24,493 nucleotides of DNA from CANKHJ01 sp035556495 (GCA_035556495.1 DATMEW010000085.1:1-24493), one strand, 5' to 3'; numbered from the stretch's first letter, positions 14,679-23,112 are shown. Notes: generated from the sequence alone by a model not told the origin. Numbers and translations are program-made.

Positions 14679-14807
14679 TTGGCGCCTGAAGCCGCCCGCT
14701 TTCCCGCATGGTCAAGCCGCCCCGCCGCCCCTATATACGGACGGCGGCAGCGAGCTTGCCTCGCCCGCATTGTTGCATGGAACCTGCGGCACCGGAGCCG
14801 ACACGAC

Positions 14808-15233
14808 GTGACGCCCATCGACGAGATCATCGACAATTTCGCGCTGCTCGACGAGTGGGACGACCGCTATCGCTATGTCATCGAGCTGGGCCGCGAATTG
14901 CAGCCGCTGCCCGAGGCCGAGCGGACGGAGGCCAACAAGGTGCGCGGCTGCACCAGCCAGGTCTGGCTCGCGACTCATGTGGAGCGGACGCCGGACGGCA
15001 CCGTGCTGTCCTTCGTCGGCGACAGCGACGCCCATATCGTGCGCGGGCTCGTCGCGATCCTGCTGTCGTATTATTCCGGGCAGCCGGCCGCCGATATTCT
15101 CGGGAAGGACGCGCTGGCGCTGTTCGCGCAGCTCGGCCTCGGCGCGCATCTGACGCCGCAGCGCTCGAACGGCTTCCGCGCCATGGTCGAGCGCATCCGC
15201 GCCGATGCGCAGGCCGCCGTCGCGACGGCCTGA
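14808..15233 (+). CDS. sufE: SufE family cysteine desulfurase sulfur acceptor
   Basis: SufE takes persulfide sulfur from the cysteine desulfurase SufS and passes it to the SufBCD scaffold for iron-sulfur cluster assembly in the cytoplasm. The protein has 141 residues, the usual length. The opening TPIDEIIDNFALLDEWDDRY is typical, and the active-site loop VRGCTSQVWLAT holds the catalytic Cys48. ADSDAH-like family context (FVGDSDAHIVRGLVAILLSY) and the closing LTPQRSNGF are intact. I chose the GTG at 14808 with GGAG at 14794-14797, because family members start at this point. A longer frame from 14679 adds 43 residues that match nothing. SufS and SufBCD are not in this window. It is convergent, 12 bases from the SDR gene. 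Confidence 0.94.
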   Translation: MTPIDEIIDNFALLDEWDDRYRYVIELGRELQPLPEAERTEANKVRGCTSQVWLATHVERTPDGTVLSFVGDSDAHIVRGLVAILLSYYSGQPAADILGKDALALFAQLGLGAHLTPQRSNGFRAMVERIRADAQAAVATA

Positions 15234-15245
15234 CGACCGGCAGCT

Positions 15246-16046
15246 TCAGTAGTGGATCACGCCCGGCTGGCCGCCGCCGGCGGCGATGGACTCGCCGTTG
15301 ATGCTGACGGCTTTCGGCGAGGCGAGGAAACACACGAGATAACCGATCTCCTGCGCCGTCATCATCCGGCGCGAGAGATTGGCGGACATGCGCCGCTCGA
15401 TCTCGGCTGCCGGCAGGTTCTGCTCGCGGGCGCGGCGCGTGACTGTGTCCGCCGTCTTCTCCGTCACGGTGTTGCCGGGATGGACGCAGACCACCGAGAT
15501 GCCGTGCGGGCTCAGCTCCTCCGCCAGATTCTTGGTCAGCGCCGAGACGCCGATGTTGCGGATCGAGCCGATGATGGTGCCGGTCTGGCGCGCGGCCATG
15601 CCGCTGATGTTGACGATGCGGCCGCCGCCGGCTTTCGCCATGACGGGCGCGGCCTCGCGCGCGGTGCGGGCATAGCCCATCACCTTGATGTTGACGTCCG
15701 CCCATAGCGCCTCGCCGGTGAGGTCCGCGAGTTTCGGCGGCGGCCCGCCGGCGCTGCCGGGCATGGCTGCGCAGTTCACCAGAATATCGATGCGGCCGAA
15801 TCGCGCCGCCACCGCGCGGGTCATGGCGGCGACGGAGGCGTCGTCGCCGGTGTCGGCCGTGAAGCCTTCCACGCGCCGGCCGGTTTCGCCGGCGAGTTCC
15901 GCGGCGGCCGCATCCAGCGCCGCGCGGTCGCGGGCGACCAGCGCCACATCCGCGCCCTCGCGCGCCAGTTCCAGCGCGATCGCCTTGCCGATGCCGCGGC
16001 TGCCGCCGGTGACGATGGCGAGCTTGCCGCCGATCCCGAGATCCAT
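15246..16046 (-). CDS. SDR-fold protein lacking the Tyr-Lys catalytic pair
   Basis: A 266-residue classical short-chain dehydrogenase/reductase fold. The nucleotide-binding motif TGGSRGIG (13-20) is intact, and VARDR (37-41) with an Arg after the second strand suggests NADP(H). The usual NNAG is NCAA (91-94). In the catalytic region, NISGMAARQT leads into GSIRNIGVSALTKNLAEEL. Aligned on the following LTK, the catalytic Tyr is Gly160 and the Lys is Asn164. The Ser position reads Gly149 with Ser148 beside it. No Tyr lies between about 126 and 200. The end SINGESIAAGGG is normal. The substrate is unknown, and it may not be a standard dehydrogenase. The ATG at 16046 has GGGAGA upstream. It is divergent from the MFS exporter. 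Confidence 0.88.
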   Translation of the reverse strand: MDLGIGGKLAIVTGGSRGIGKAIALELAREGADVALVARDRAALDAAAAELAGETGRRVEGFTADTGDDASVAAMTRAVAARFGRIDILVNCAAMPGSAGGPPPKLADLTGEALWADVNIKVMGYARTAREAAPVMAKAGGGRIVNISGMAARQTGTIIGSIRNIGVSALTKNLAEELSPHGISVVCVHPGNTVTEKTADTVTRRAREQNLPAAEIERRMSANLSRRMMTAQEIGYLVCFLASPKAVSINGESIAAGGGQPGVIHY

Positions 16047-16181
16047 GGTCGCTTTTTCTCCCGTTTCCCCAAGTTGCGCATAGACGAAAGGCGCGCGGGG
16101 CGATTGTCAAATCGGCGGGTGCCGGTCATGGTGGGCCGGTCCGCGCCATTCCGCCCGGACGGAAGCCAGAAATCCCCGCCG

Positions 16182-17627
16182 ATGCCGCAGCCGTCCTCTC
16201 CCGACGATCCGCATGCGCGCCCGCTCGACCATGCGGGCAAGCGGGCGATCGTGTTCGGCGTGCTGCTGCCGATGTTCGTCGGCGCGCTGGACATGACCAT
16301 CGTGGCGACGGCGCTGCCGGCCATCGCGCTCGCGTTCAACGATTATGCCAACGTGTCGTGGATCGTCACGGTCTATCTGCTGACCGCGACGGTGGTGACG
16401 CCGCTCTATGGCAAGCTGTCGGACATCTACGGCCGCCGGCCGATGATGCTGATCGCGCTTAGCATCTATCTGGTCGGCTCGCTGGTCTGCGCGCTGGCGC
16501 CGGCCATGTGGGTGCTCATTCTCGGCCGCGTCATTCTCGGCTTCGGCAGCGGCGGGCTGATCCCCTTGTCCCAGACCATCATCGGCGAGGTGACGACGCC
16601 GATGGAGCGCCCGCGTTACCAGACCTATACGGCAACCATGTTCATGGTCGCGACGCTGATCGGCCCGGCGCTCGGCGGCGTGCTGTCCGAATATATCCAC
16701 TGGTCGGCGATATTCTGGATCAACCTGCCGCTGGGCCTGCTGACCATCGCTGTCAGTCTTCGCGTCATGCGCCGGCTGCCGCAGCGCGGGCGGCCGCATC
16801 GCCTCGATATTCCCGGCGCGGTGCTGATGGTCGGCGCGGGGCTGACGCTGATGCTCGCGCTGACCTGGGGCGGGCGCTATTTTCCGTGGTTGTCGTGGCA
16901 GATCCTCGGGCTTGCCGCGCTGTCCGCGGCGCTGTGGGCGGCCTTCGCCCGTCATGCCACCCGCGCGGCTGAGCCCTTCGTGCCGCTCTCGGTGCTGGGC
17001 AACCGCACGGTGCGCAGCGCGACCACCTGCGGCTTCTTCGCGGTGGGCTGCACGACCGGCCTCACCATCATGATCCCGCTCTATCTGCAAATGTCGCAGG
17101 GGCTGTCGGGCTCCGCGTCCAGCGTGGCGGTGATGGTCTATCAGGCCGGGACGACGGCGGGCTCGATGATCTCCATGCAGCTCATCACGCGGGTGCGGCG
17201 CTATCGGCGTGTGCCGCTGGCCGCCGCCATGCTCTCGCTGATGGCGCTGGCGGTGCTGGTGGCCGTGCCGGTGGGGCTTCCGGACATGACTTTTCTGGTG
17301 CTGGTCGGGTGTATCGGCCTCGGACTGGGCCCGATGTTTCCGCTCACCATCATTTCCATCCAGAACGTCATCACGCCGCGCGAAATGGGCGTCGCCACCG
17401 GGGTCATGGGCTTTTTCCGCTCGCTCGGCGGAACATTCGTGGTCGCGGTATTCGGTGCGATCCTGCTCGGCGGCACGAATTACGTCGCGCCGGCGCCGGG
17501 CAGCGTCGATCCGCAAGTGTTCCGCCTGATGTTCGGCGCCGCCTTCATGGCCGTGTTCCTCGGCACGGTGATGCTCTATGGCATCGAGGAGCGTCCATGG
17601 CGTGGCCCCGAAGAAGCCACGCCATAG
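16182..17627 (+). CDS. DHA2-type MFS drug exporter
   Basis: A 481-residue inner-membrane transporter of the major facilitator superfamily, of the 14-helix EmrB/QacA (DHA2) kind that exports toxic compounds by proton antiport. Motif D1 is seen as GALDMTIVATALPAIA in the first helix, motif A as GKLSDIYGRRPMM, and motif C-like GPALGGVLSEY with FWINLPLG follows. Many further hydrophobic segments reach to the end. The start is uncertain. ATG at 16182 leads into an ordinary hydrophilic N-terminus; ATG at 16128 after GGCGGGTG would add 18 residues. No dedicated regulator or membrane-fusion partner is adjacent. The divergent SDR gene is 135 bases away. The substrate cannot be told from sequence. Confidence 0.92.
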   Translation: MPQPSSPDDPHARPLDHAGKRAIVFGVLLPMFVGALDMTIVATALPAIALAFNDYANVSWIVTVYLLTATVVTPLYGKLSDIYGRRPMMLIALSIYLVGSLVCALAPAMWVLILGRVILGFGSGGLIPLSQTIIGEVTTPMERPRYQTYTATMFMVATLIGPALGGVLSEYIHWSAIFWINLPLGLLTIAVSLRVMRRLPQRGRPHRLDIPGAVLMVGAGLTLMLALTWGGRYFPWLSWQILGLAALSAALWAAFARHATRAAEPFVPLSVLGNRTVRSATTCGFFAVGCTTGLTIMIPLYLQMSQGLSGSASSVAVMVYQAGTTAGSMISMQLITRVRRYRRVPLAAAMLSLMALAVLVAVPVGLPDMTFLVLVGCIGLGLGPMFPLTIISIQNVITPREMGVATGVMGFFRSLGGTFVVAVFGAILLGGTNYVAPAPGSVDPQVFRLMFGAAFMAVFLGTVMLYGIEERPWRGPEEATP

Positions 17628-17641
17628 CTGGTGAGAGCCTT

Positions 17642-17680
17642 GCGCGGGCCGGACCCGGCCGCGCCATAGCTGGATTTTTT
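17642..17680 (+). terminator. Probable terminator after the MFS gene
   Basis: A GC stem (17642-17664; GCGCGG/CCGCGC plus three inner pairs, one bulged G) is followed after about ten bases by six T (17675-17680). The gap between stem and T-run is longer than usual. CGCCATAGCTGG between them repeats a 12-base word that spans the MFS stop codon (17620-17631 and 17662-17673). Confidence 0.4.
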
Positions 17681-17778
17681 GTTCGGCAAGGGTTGCGGCC
17701 GTGCCCGTGTGGACGGCATAAACTGAAATGCCCTGTCGAAGCATAAGCGCGCGATGCGGCTCCGAAGGGATTTTGCCG

Positions 17779-18381
17779 ATGGACCGTCTCATCGCCGGCT
17801 ACCGCAGCTTCAGGCGCGACATCTGGCCTGATGCGCGGAAGCGCTATGAGACGCTGGCGCGAGGCCAGAGCCCGGAAACGCTGGTGATCGCCTGTTCCGA
17901 CTCCCGCGTCGATCCGGCGACGGTATTCGGCGCGAGACCGGGCGAGTTGTTCGTGGTGCGCAACGTGGCGGGGCTGGTCCCGCCCTATGAACCCGACCGT
18001 TACCATCACGGCACCAGCGCGGCGCTGGAATACGGCGTGCGCGTGCTCAAGGTCCCGCGCATCGTCGTGCTCGGCCATGCGCAATGCGGCGGCGTGCGGG
18101 CCATGGTGGAGGGCGTGCCGCCCGAAGCGCAGGACTTCGTCGGGCCGTGGCTGGAGATCGCGCGTCCCGCGCTCAACGGGCCGGGGCCGGCGCAAGGTGC
18201 GAACCGCCTGGCCCATTACGAAACCGAGGTGGTGCGGCTCACCCTCGGTAATCTCATGAGCTTTCCCTGGATCGCCGAAGCCGTGGCCGAGGGCCGCCTC
18301 GGCCTTCACGGCTTCAGCTTCGATATTCATACCGGTGTATTGTCCCGGCTCGGGCAGGAGGGGCTCGAGCCCGTGACGTGA
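17779..18381 (+). CDS. Beta-class carbonic anhydrase
   Basis: A 200-residue zinc enzyme of the beta class that interconverts CO2 and bicarbonate in the cytoplasm. The zinc ligands are Cys39 (VIACSDSR), His100 and Cys103 (VLGHAQCGGV). Asp41 and Arg43 form the conserved active-site pair. FVVRNVAGLVPPY and SAALEYGVRVLKVPRIVVLG are characteristic of the family, and the length is normal. The ATG at 17779 with GAAGGGA at 17764-17770 is the clear start. It lies about 100 bases after the MFS terminator, so it likely has its own promoter; TTGCGG and CATAAA (17693-17722, 18-base spacer) are a weak candidate. It is followed by the solute-binding protein array, with which it shows no evident functional link. 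Confidence 0.94.
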   Translation: MDRLIAGYRSFRRDIWPDARKRYETLARGQSPETLVIACSDSRVDPATVFGARPGELFVVRNVAGLVPPYEPDRYHHGTSAALEYGVRVLKVPRIVVLGHAQCGGVRAMVEGVPPEAQDFVGPWLEIARPALNGPGPAQGANRLAHYETEVVRLTLGNLMSFPWIAEAVAEGRLGLHGFSFDIHTGVLSRLGQEGLEPVT

Positions 18382-18544
18382 AGCCCGGCCCGCCGGTGGG
18401 CACGGTCTTCGGAGTCGCTTTCAGAAGCTGTGTTCGCGCGGCGTCCTGCGCGGGCAAGCCGCAGGCTCGCGCGCTGCGACTTCCGCTCGCATATTCCAAA
18501 AGTTGTGCTAGCCTCGCCTCATAAAAATGAGGGAGGAAGCAAGA

Positions 18545-19528
18545 ATGTCTATCGTCACCCGACGCGGCTTCGTCGCGGGCACGTCAGCCATTGCCGCATC
18601 GGCCGCCATGGCCGGAGGCAGCGCGCTGGCCCAGAGCTATCCGACCGAGGATATCCATTTTATCTGCGCCTTTGCGCCGGGCAGCGGGGCGGATGTGCTG
18701 GTGCGGTATTTCGCGGCGAAAGTGGCGCCGCTGACCGGCCGCAACGTCATCGTCGAGAACAAGGCCGGCGCCGCCGGACAGATGGCGCTCGAACACGTCG
18801 CGCGATCGAAGCCGGATGGCCACACCATCTTCGTCCATGCCGGCTCCAGCGCCTCGTCCAGCATGCATCTGTTCCGTAAGCCTTCGGTCGATGTCCTCAA
18901 GCAGATCCGCATCGCTGCGACGATCAACCAGCAGCCTTACATGATCGTGGTGGACAATGCTTCGCCGCACAAGACGCTGGCCGATCTCACCAAGGCCCTG
19001 AAGGCCAAGGGCGTGAAGGCGAGCTATGGCGTCGCCAATCCGATGTCGCAGATCATGAGCGAACTTTACAAGGTCCGGATCGACGCTCCGACCATCCAGG
19101 TGCTTTACAAGAACTCCATGGACATGATGAACGATCTGACCAGCGGCTCGCTGGAGTTCGGCTCGATCGATCCTGTGCTGGCGCTGGCGCAGCAGCGGGC
19201 CGGGCGCCTGCGTATCCTTGGCATCTCGTCGGACAAGCGGATGTCCGCGACCGGCGACCTGCCGACTATGACCGAGCAGGGCGTGCCGATGGACGTCACC
19301 GGATGGTGGGCGGCGATGGTGCCGGCCGGCACGCCGCAGCAGGCGATGGACCAGATCAACAAATGGTTCGTGGCCGTGGTCTCGTCACCGGAGACGAAGA
19401 CGTTCCTCAACAATTCCGGGGGCGATCCCTACATCGTCTCGCCGAAGGATGCGCAGGAGCGGCTGCGGCAAGAGATCGACCAGTATGGCGAATGGTTCAA
19501 GATCGCCAAGATCCAGCAGATGGGATGA
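18545..19528 (+). CDS. TctC/Bug-type solute-binding protein, array copy 1
   Basis: A 327-residue periplasmic solute-binding protein of the tripartite tricarboxylate transporter (TctC, Bug) family, which captures small carboxylates or related compounds. The signal peptide is twin-arginine type (TRRGFVAG; Arg6-Arg7) and is probably cut near ALAQ at residue 30. The family's first ligand loop is PGSGADVLVR (45-54), where most members have PGGG-D. The second is AGAAGQMALEHVARSKPDGH. A later segment reads EFGSIDPVLALAQQRAGR, as in copy 2. The sole cysteine is Cys41, just before the first loop. The ATG at 18545 follows GGGAGGAAG. A strong terminator closes the gene 9 bases after its stop, so it is probably a single-gene transcript. 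The substrate is unknown. Confidence 0.93.
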   Translation: MSIVTRRGFVAGTSAIAASAAMAGGSALAQSYPTEDIHFICAFAPGSGADVLVRYFAAKVAPLTGRNVIVENKAGAAGQMALEHVARSKPDGHTIFVHAGSSASSSMHLFRKPSVDVLKQIRIAATINQQPYMIVVDNASPHKTLADLTKALKAKGVKASYGVANPMSQIMSELYKVRIDAPTIQVLYKNSMDMMNDLTSGSLEFGSIDPVLALAQQRAGRLRILGISSDKRMSATGDLPTMTEQGVPMDVTGWWAAMVPAGTPQQAMDQINKWFVAVVSSPETKTFLNNSGGDPYIVSPKDAQERLRQEIDQYGEWFKIAKIQQMG

Positions 19529-19536
19529 CGACATCC

Positions 19537-19567
19537 GGAGCCGGCCTTGCGCCGGCTCCATTGTTTT
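19537..19567 (+). terminator. Rho-independent terminator after TctC copy 1
   Basis: GGAGCCGGC (19537-19545) and GCCGGCTCC (19551-19559) make a perfect nine-base stem with a five-base loop, followed by ATTGTTTT. It begins nine bases after the stop of copy 1 and separates it from copy 2. Confidence 0.8.
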
Positions 19568-19659
19568 CCGGCGGTTAGCTGGCGGTTGTTTTGACGGTCG
19601 GCCGGGCCCCGCGGGATTCGGAGCGTTGCGGACCGGCATGACCGATGGCGGAACGTCTG

Positions 19660-19688
19660 CCAAACAGGACGTTCACCAAACAGGGCGT
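19660..19688. repeat. 13-bp direct repeat upstream of TctC copy 2
   Basis: CCAAACAGGACGT (19660-19672) and CCAAACAGGGCGT (19676-19688) differ at one base and are 16 bases apart. GTCTG stands directly before the first and overlaps the end of the second. They lie about 100-130 bases before the start of copy 2, a suitable place for an activator or repressor. They are not found in the other gaps of the array. Confidence 0.6.
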
Positions 19689-19786
19689 CTGTCAGAGACA
19701 ATACCGCCGGCGTGCCAGCGAGTTGTGACGACAAATTGCAGCGCCAGGTGCACTGGCAAGGCGCGGCGATAAAGGGAGGATGGAAG

Positions 19787-20761
19787 ATGATCTCACGCCG
19801 TCAGCTTGGTCTTGGTTTCGGCGCTGCGGGCGCTGTTATCGCGATGCCCCGCGTGCTGCGCGCGCAAGCCTATCCGAGCCAGGACATCTCCTTCATCTGC
19901 GCCTTCGCGCCGGGCAGCGGCGCGGATGTGCTGGTGCGCTATTTCGCGGCCAAGATTGGGCCGCTGGCCGGCCGCAACATCATCGTCGAGAACAAGGTCG
20001 GCGCGGCGGGCCGCATGGCGCTCGAACATCTCGCGCGGGCCAAGCCGGACGGCCATACGATCTTCGTCCATGCGGCTTCCGGCGCGGCGGCCAGCATGCA
20101 TCTCGTCAAGCGTCCGGTCGTGGATGTGCCGAAACAGATCCGTGTTGCCGCCACCATCAATGAGCAGGCTTATGTGATCGTGGTGGATGGCGCTTCGCCG
20201 CACAAATCCTTCAACGATCTGACGGCGGCGCTGAAGGCCAAGGGCGACAAGGCGAGCTATGGCGCAGCCAACCAGAGCGCGCAGATCATGAGCGAGATCT
20301 ACAAGCTCAAGATCGGCGCGCCGACGGTACAGGTGCTTTACAAGAACTCGAAAGACATGATGAACGACCTCGCCAACGGCCAGCTCGAATTCGGCGCCAT
20401 CGATCCGGTGCTGGCGCTGGCCCAGCAGCGGGCCGGGCGGCTGCGCATCCTCGCCATTTCCTCTTCGCAACGCATGAAGGCGATGGGCGATCTGCCGACC
20501 ATGGCCGAGCATGGCGTGCCGGTGAACATCACCGGCTGGTGGGCGGCGATGGTGTCGGCGGAAACGCCGCAGCCGGTGCGGGACCAGATCAACAAGTGGT
20601 TCGTCGCCGTCGTCTCGTCGCCGGAGGCCGCCGAATTCCTCACCAACGCCGGCGGCGATCCGCTGATCATGTCGCAGGCGGATGCGCAGGCGCGCCTGGT
20701 GCGGGAGATCGACGACTGGGCGGAATGGGTCCGCGTGGCGAAGATCGAACCGCAAGGGTGA
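19787..20761 (+). CDS. TctC/Bug-type solute-binding protein, array copy 2
   Basis: A 324-residue periplasmic binding protein, clearly the closest relative of copy 1. The mature parts align from end to end, sharing stretches such as APGSGADVLVRYFAAK and IDPVLALAQQRAGRLRIL. The signal peptide is Tat-like (SRRQLGLG; Arg4-Arg5), with a probable cut near RAQA at residue 28. The single cysteine is Cys38, at the same place as in copy 1. The ligand-facing segment EFGAIDPVLALAQQ follows copy 1, not copies 3-5, so copies 1 and 2 may bind related ligands. The ATG at 19787 follows GGGAGGA six bases upstream. A longer frame from 19712 adds 25 residues before a proper signal peptide and is rejected. The 258-base gap before it contains a terminator and a direct repeat. 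Confidence 0.93.
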   Translation: MISRRQLGLGFGAAGAVIAMPRVLRAQAYPSQDISFICAFAPGSGADVLVRYFAAKIGPLAGRNIIVENKVGAAGRMALEHLARAKPDGHTIFVHAASGAAASMHLVKRPVVDVPKQIRVAATINEQAYVIVVDGASPHKSFNDLTAALKAKGDKASYGAANQSAQIMSEIYKLKIGAPTVQVLYKNSKDMMNDLANGQLEFGAIDPVLALAQQRAGRLRILAISSSQRMKAMGDLPTMAEHGVPVNITGWWAAMVSAETPQPVRDQINKWFVAVVSSPEAAEFLTNAGGDPLIMSQADAQARLVREIDDWAEWVRVAKIEPQG

Positions 20762-20916
20762 GAGCTGGATGAAAGCGGGTGGATGAGGCTGGCTTTTCCG
20801 TCCGGGAGGTGAAGCGAGACGGCCGGCGGCGGTGAGGCCGGGGGGGCGGAAAAGGAAGTGCCCGGGCGCATCGGGCGCATGACGTATCGGCACACATGAA
20901 TTGAAACGCGCGCGTC

Positions 20917-20926
20917 TGCACGTGCA
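20917..20926. promoter_or_regulatory. Palindrome TGCACGTGCA upstream of TctC copy 3
   Basis: A perfect ten-base palindrome ends 44 bases before the start of copy 3, within its 209-base upstream gap. Short palindromes at this distance often are operators. The gap also has CTTTTCCG/CGGAAAAG arms about 45 bases apart, nearer the end of copy 2. No regulator gene is nearby. Confidence 0.35.
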
Positions 20927-20970
20927 CGAGTCAGAACAGAACACATAGCGGAATTCTCAGGGAGGATCAG

Positions 20971-21951
20971 ATGATATCAAGACGTCGGTTCGGCATCGGC
21001 GCTGCCGCGCTCGGGGGCGGGGCCGTGCTCGGTCTGCCCGCCATCGTCCGCGCGCAGACATTTCCGTCACAGGACGTGCATTTCATCTGCGGCTTTGCGG
21101 CGGGCTCGGGCGCGGACATCATCGTCCGTTTTATTTCCGAGCAGATGCGTCCGCTGCTCGGCCGCAACGTCGTCGTCGAGAACCGCGTCGGCGCGCTCGG
21201 CAACATCGCCACCGAATATGTGGCGCGCGCCAAGCCGGATGGCCATACCGTCTATATCACCGGCGCCAGTGCGCTGGCCGCGAACCAGCACATCATGAAG
21301 AAGCCCACGGTCGATCTCGCCAGGGACCTGCAAATCGTCGGCACCATCAACAAGCAGCCGGTGATGATCGCGGTGCGGCCGGACTCGCCGGTCAAGACCA
21401 TCGCGGACCTGACCGCCGCGATGAAGCAGAAGGGCGACAAGGCGAGCTATGGCTTCGCCAACCCTTCCGCCAAGGTCGTCGGCGCGATGTATAAGGAAAG
21501 GGCCGGGCTCAAGGCCGTCGAGGTCGCCTATCGCACCGGTGCGGATTATCTCAACGATCTCGCCAGCGGCAATATCGACTTCGCCATTCCCGACAATGTG
21601 CTGGCGATGAGCCAGGCGCGCCAGAACAAGATGCGGATTCTCGCGGTGAGCACGCCGGAGCGCATGCAGGCCGCGCCGGAATTTCCGACCATGACCGAGT
21701 CCGGATATCCCATGAGTCTGATCGGCTGGTGGGCCGGTCTCGTCCCCATGGCGACGCCGCGCCCCGTTGTGGAGCGCCTCGGCGAAATCCTGAGCAAGGT
21801 CGTGGCCAGCGAGGAGGGAAAGAAATTCCTCAACAGCATCGCCAGCGATCCATGGGTTTCGAAACCGGATGAGGCGCAAGCCTTCCTGCGCGAGCAGATC
21901 AAGGACTGGGGCGAGTATGTGAAACTCGCCAATATCGAACAGCAGGGCTGA
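20971..21951 (+). CDS. TctC/Bug-type solute-binding protein, array copy 3
   Basis: A 326-residue periplasmic binding protein of the TctC/Bug family. It has the best Tat motif of the five (SRRRFGIG; Arg4-Arg5), with a cut near VRAQ at residue 29. The first ligand loop is AAGSGADIIVRF (44-55) and the second VGALGNIATEYVARAKPDGH, closer to the family's usual GxxGNIA than in copies 1 and 2. The later segment is IDFAIPDNVLAMSQARQNK, the mark of the copy 3-5 subfamily. FLNSIASDPWVSKPDEAQAF near the end is also shared with copies 4 and 5. The single cysteine is Cys40. The ATG at 20971 follows AGGGAGGA. The 209-base gap before it holds a palindrome but no clear terminator. Confidence 0.93.
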   Translation: MISRRRFGIGAAALGGGAVLGLPAIVRAQTFPSQDVHFICGFAAGSGADIIVRFISEQMRPLLGRNVVVENRVGALGNIATEYVARAKPDGHTVYITGASALAANQHIMKKPTVDLARDLQIVGTINKQPVMIAVRPDSPVKTIADLTAAMKQKGDKASYGFANPSAKVVGAMYKERAGLKAVEVAYRTGADYLNDLASGNIDFAIPDNVLAMSQARQNKMRILAVSTPERMQAAPEFPTMTESGYPMSLIGWWAGLVPMATPRPVVERLGEILSKVVASEEGKKFLNSIASDPWVSKPDEAQAFLREQIKDWGEYVKLANIEQQG

Positions 21952-21962
21952 ACGCTTCGCCG

Positions 21963-21982
21963 GCGGCAGCGACCCCTGCCGC
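21963..21982 (+). terminator. Stem-loop after TctC copy 3
   Basis: GCGGCAG (21963-21969) and CTGCCGC (21976-21982) form a perfect seven-base stem with a six-base loop, twelve bases after the stop of copy 3. There is no T-run, so it may slow or stabilise the transcript rather than end it. A second small palindrome, GGCCGT-A-ACGGCC (21984-21996), follows directly. Confidence 0.4.
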
Positions 21983-22116
21983 TGGCCGTAACGGCCGCGC
22001 TGACCGTACTGGCTGCGTCGGCATGACCGGCACGGCCGGCGCGACGACCCCGGCAGCCTCGCGGCTGCGGGAAGACGATGCGCATGCGGGATGCGCGGAG
22101 AGGGGAGGAGCATGCG

Positions 22117-23112
22117 ATGACGAAAATCCACGAGGTGTCGCGGCGCAGGCTGATGATGGGCATCGGTGCGGGAGCGACGGTCGCGGCCGCGGGCAGGGTC
22201 TGGCCGGCCGGCGCGCAAGCTGCGGCATTTCCGAGCCAGGATGTCCATTTCATCTCCGGCTCGGCAGCGGGGAGCGGCGCGGATGTGATCGTCCGTTATT
22301 TCGCGGAGAAGATGAAGCCGCTGCTCGGCCGCAACGTCATCGTCGAAAACCGCGTGGGCGCGCTCGGCAATATCGCGGCCGGCTATGTGGCGCGCGCCAA
22401 GCCGGATGGGCATACCCTGTTCATCACCGGCGCGAACGGCCTTGCCGCCAATATCCACATGCTCAATGGGCAGACCAACGGCCCGGACACGTTGCAGATC
22501 GTCGCCACCATCAACCGCGCCACGATGATGATCGCGGTGCGCGCGAATTCGCCGATCACCTCCATTCCCGAGCTGACCGCGGCGATGAAGGCCAAGGGAG
22601 AAAAGGCGAGCTACGCCTTCACCAATCCGACATCGAAGGTGCTCGGCGCGATGTATCGGGAGCGCGCCGGCCTCAAGGCGATCGAGGTTCCCTATCGCGC
22701 CGGTGCGGATTTTCTCAACGATCTCGACAACGGCACGCTGGACTATGCCGTGCCGGACAACATTCTCGCGATGGCGCAGGCGCGGCAGGGGCGGATGCGG
22801 CTGCTCGCGGTGGGCGCGGCCGAGCGTATGGAGGCAGCGCCGGACATTCCCGCTCTCGCTGAGTTCGGCTATTCCGTCGATATCCGGAGCTGGTGGGCGG
22901 CCCTTGTGCCCATCGCGACGCCGCGGCCCGTGGTCGAGCGGCTGAATGCGCTGTTCAATCAGGTCGTCGGCAGCGCGGAGACGAAGGCTTTCCTCAACAG
23001 CATCGCCAGCGACCCCTGGGTGACGACGCCGGACGAGGCGCAGGCTTATCTGCGCCGCCAGGTCGATGACTGGGGCGACTATGTCCGCATCGCGCGGATC
23101 GAGAAGCAATAG
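22117..23112 (+). CDS. TctC/Bug-type solute-binding protein, array copy 4
   Basis: A 331-residue periplasmic binding protein of the copy 3-5 subfamily. The signal peptide is Tat-type with a longer N-terminal region (SRRRLMMG; Arg9-Arg10), cut near AGAQA at residue 35. The first loop is AAGSGADVIVRYF and the second VGALGNIAAGYVARAKPDGH. The later segment is LDYAVPDNILAMAQARQGR. The residue equivalent to the lone cysteine of the other copies is Ser47 (HFISGSA), leaving no cysteine in the whole protein. The end FLNSIASDPWVTTPDEAQAY matches copy 3. The ATG at 22117 follows GGGGAGGAG six bases upstream; the earlier in-frame start at 22078 gives an unlikely charged extension. The gap to copy 3 is 165 bases, the shortest in the array. 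Confidence 0.93.
   Translation: MTKIHEVSRRRLMMGIGAGATVAAAGRVWPAGAQAAAFPSQDVHFISGSAAGSGADVIVRYFAEKMKPLLGRNVIVENRVGALGNIAAGYVARAKPDGHTLFITGANGLAANIHMLNGQTNGPDTLQIVATINRATMMIAVRANSPITSIPELTAAMKAKGEKASYAFTNPTSKVLGAMYRERAGLKAIEVPYRAGADFLNDLDNGTLDYAVPDNILAMAQARQGRMRLLAVGAAERMEAAPDIPALAEFGYSVDIRSWWAALVPIATPRPVVERLNALFNQVVGSAETKAFLNSIASDPWVTTPDEAQAYLRRQVDDWGDYVRIARIEKQ

Noticed and set aside
18482..18544. A promoter directly upstream of TctC copy 1
   Set aside because: AT-rich words (TTGTGC, CATAAA) exist but their spacing, about 10-13 bases, does not suit sigma70; no confident call is possible.
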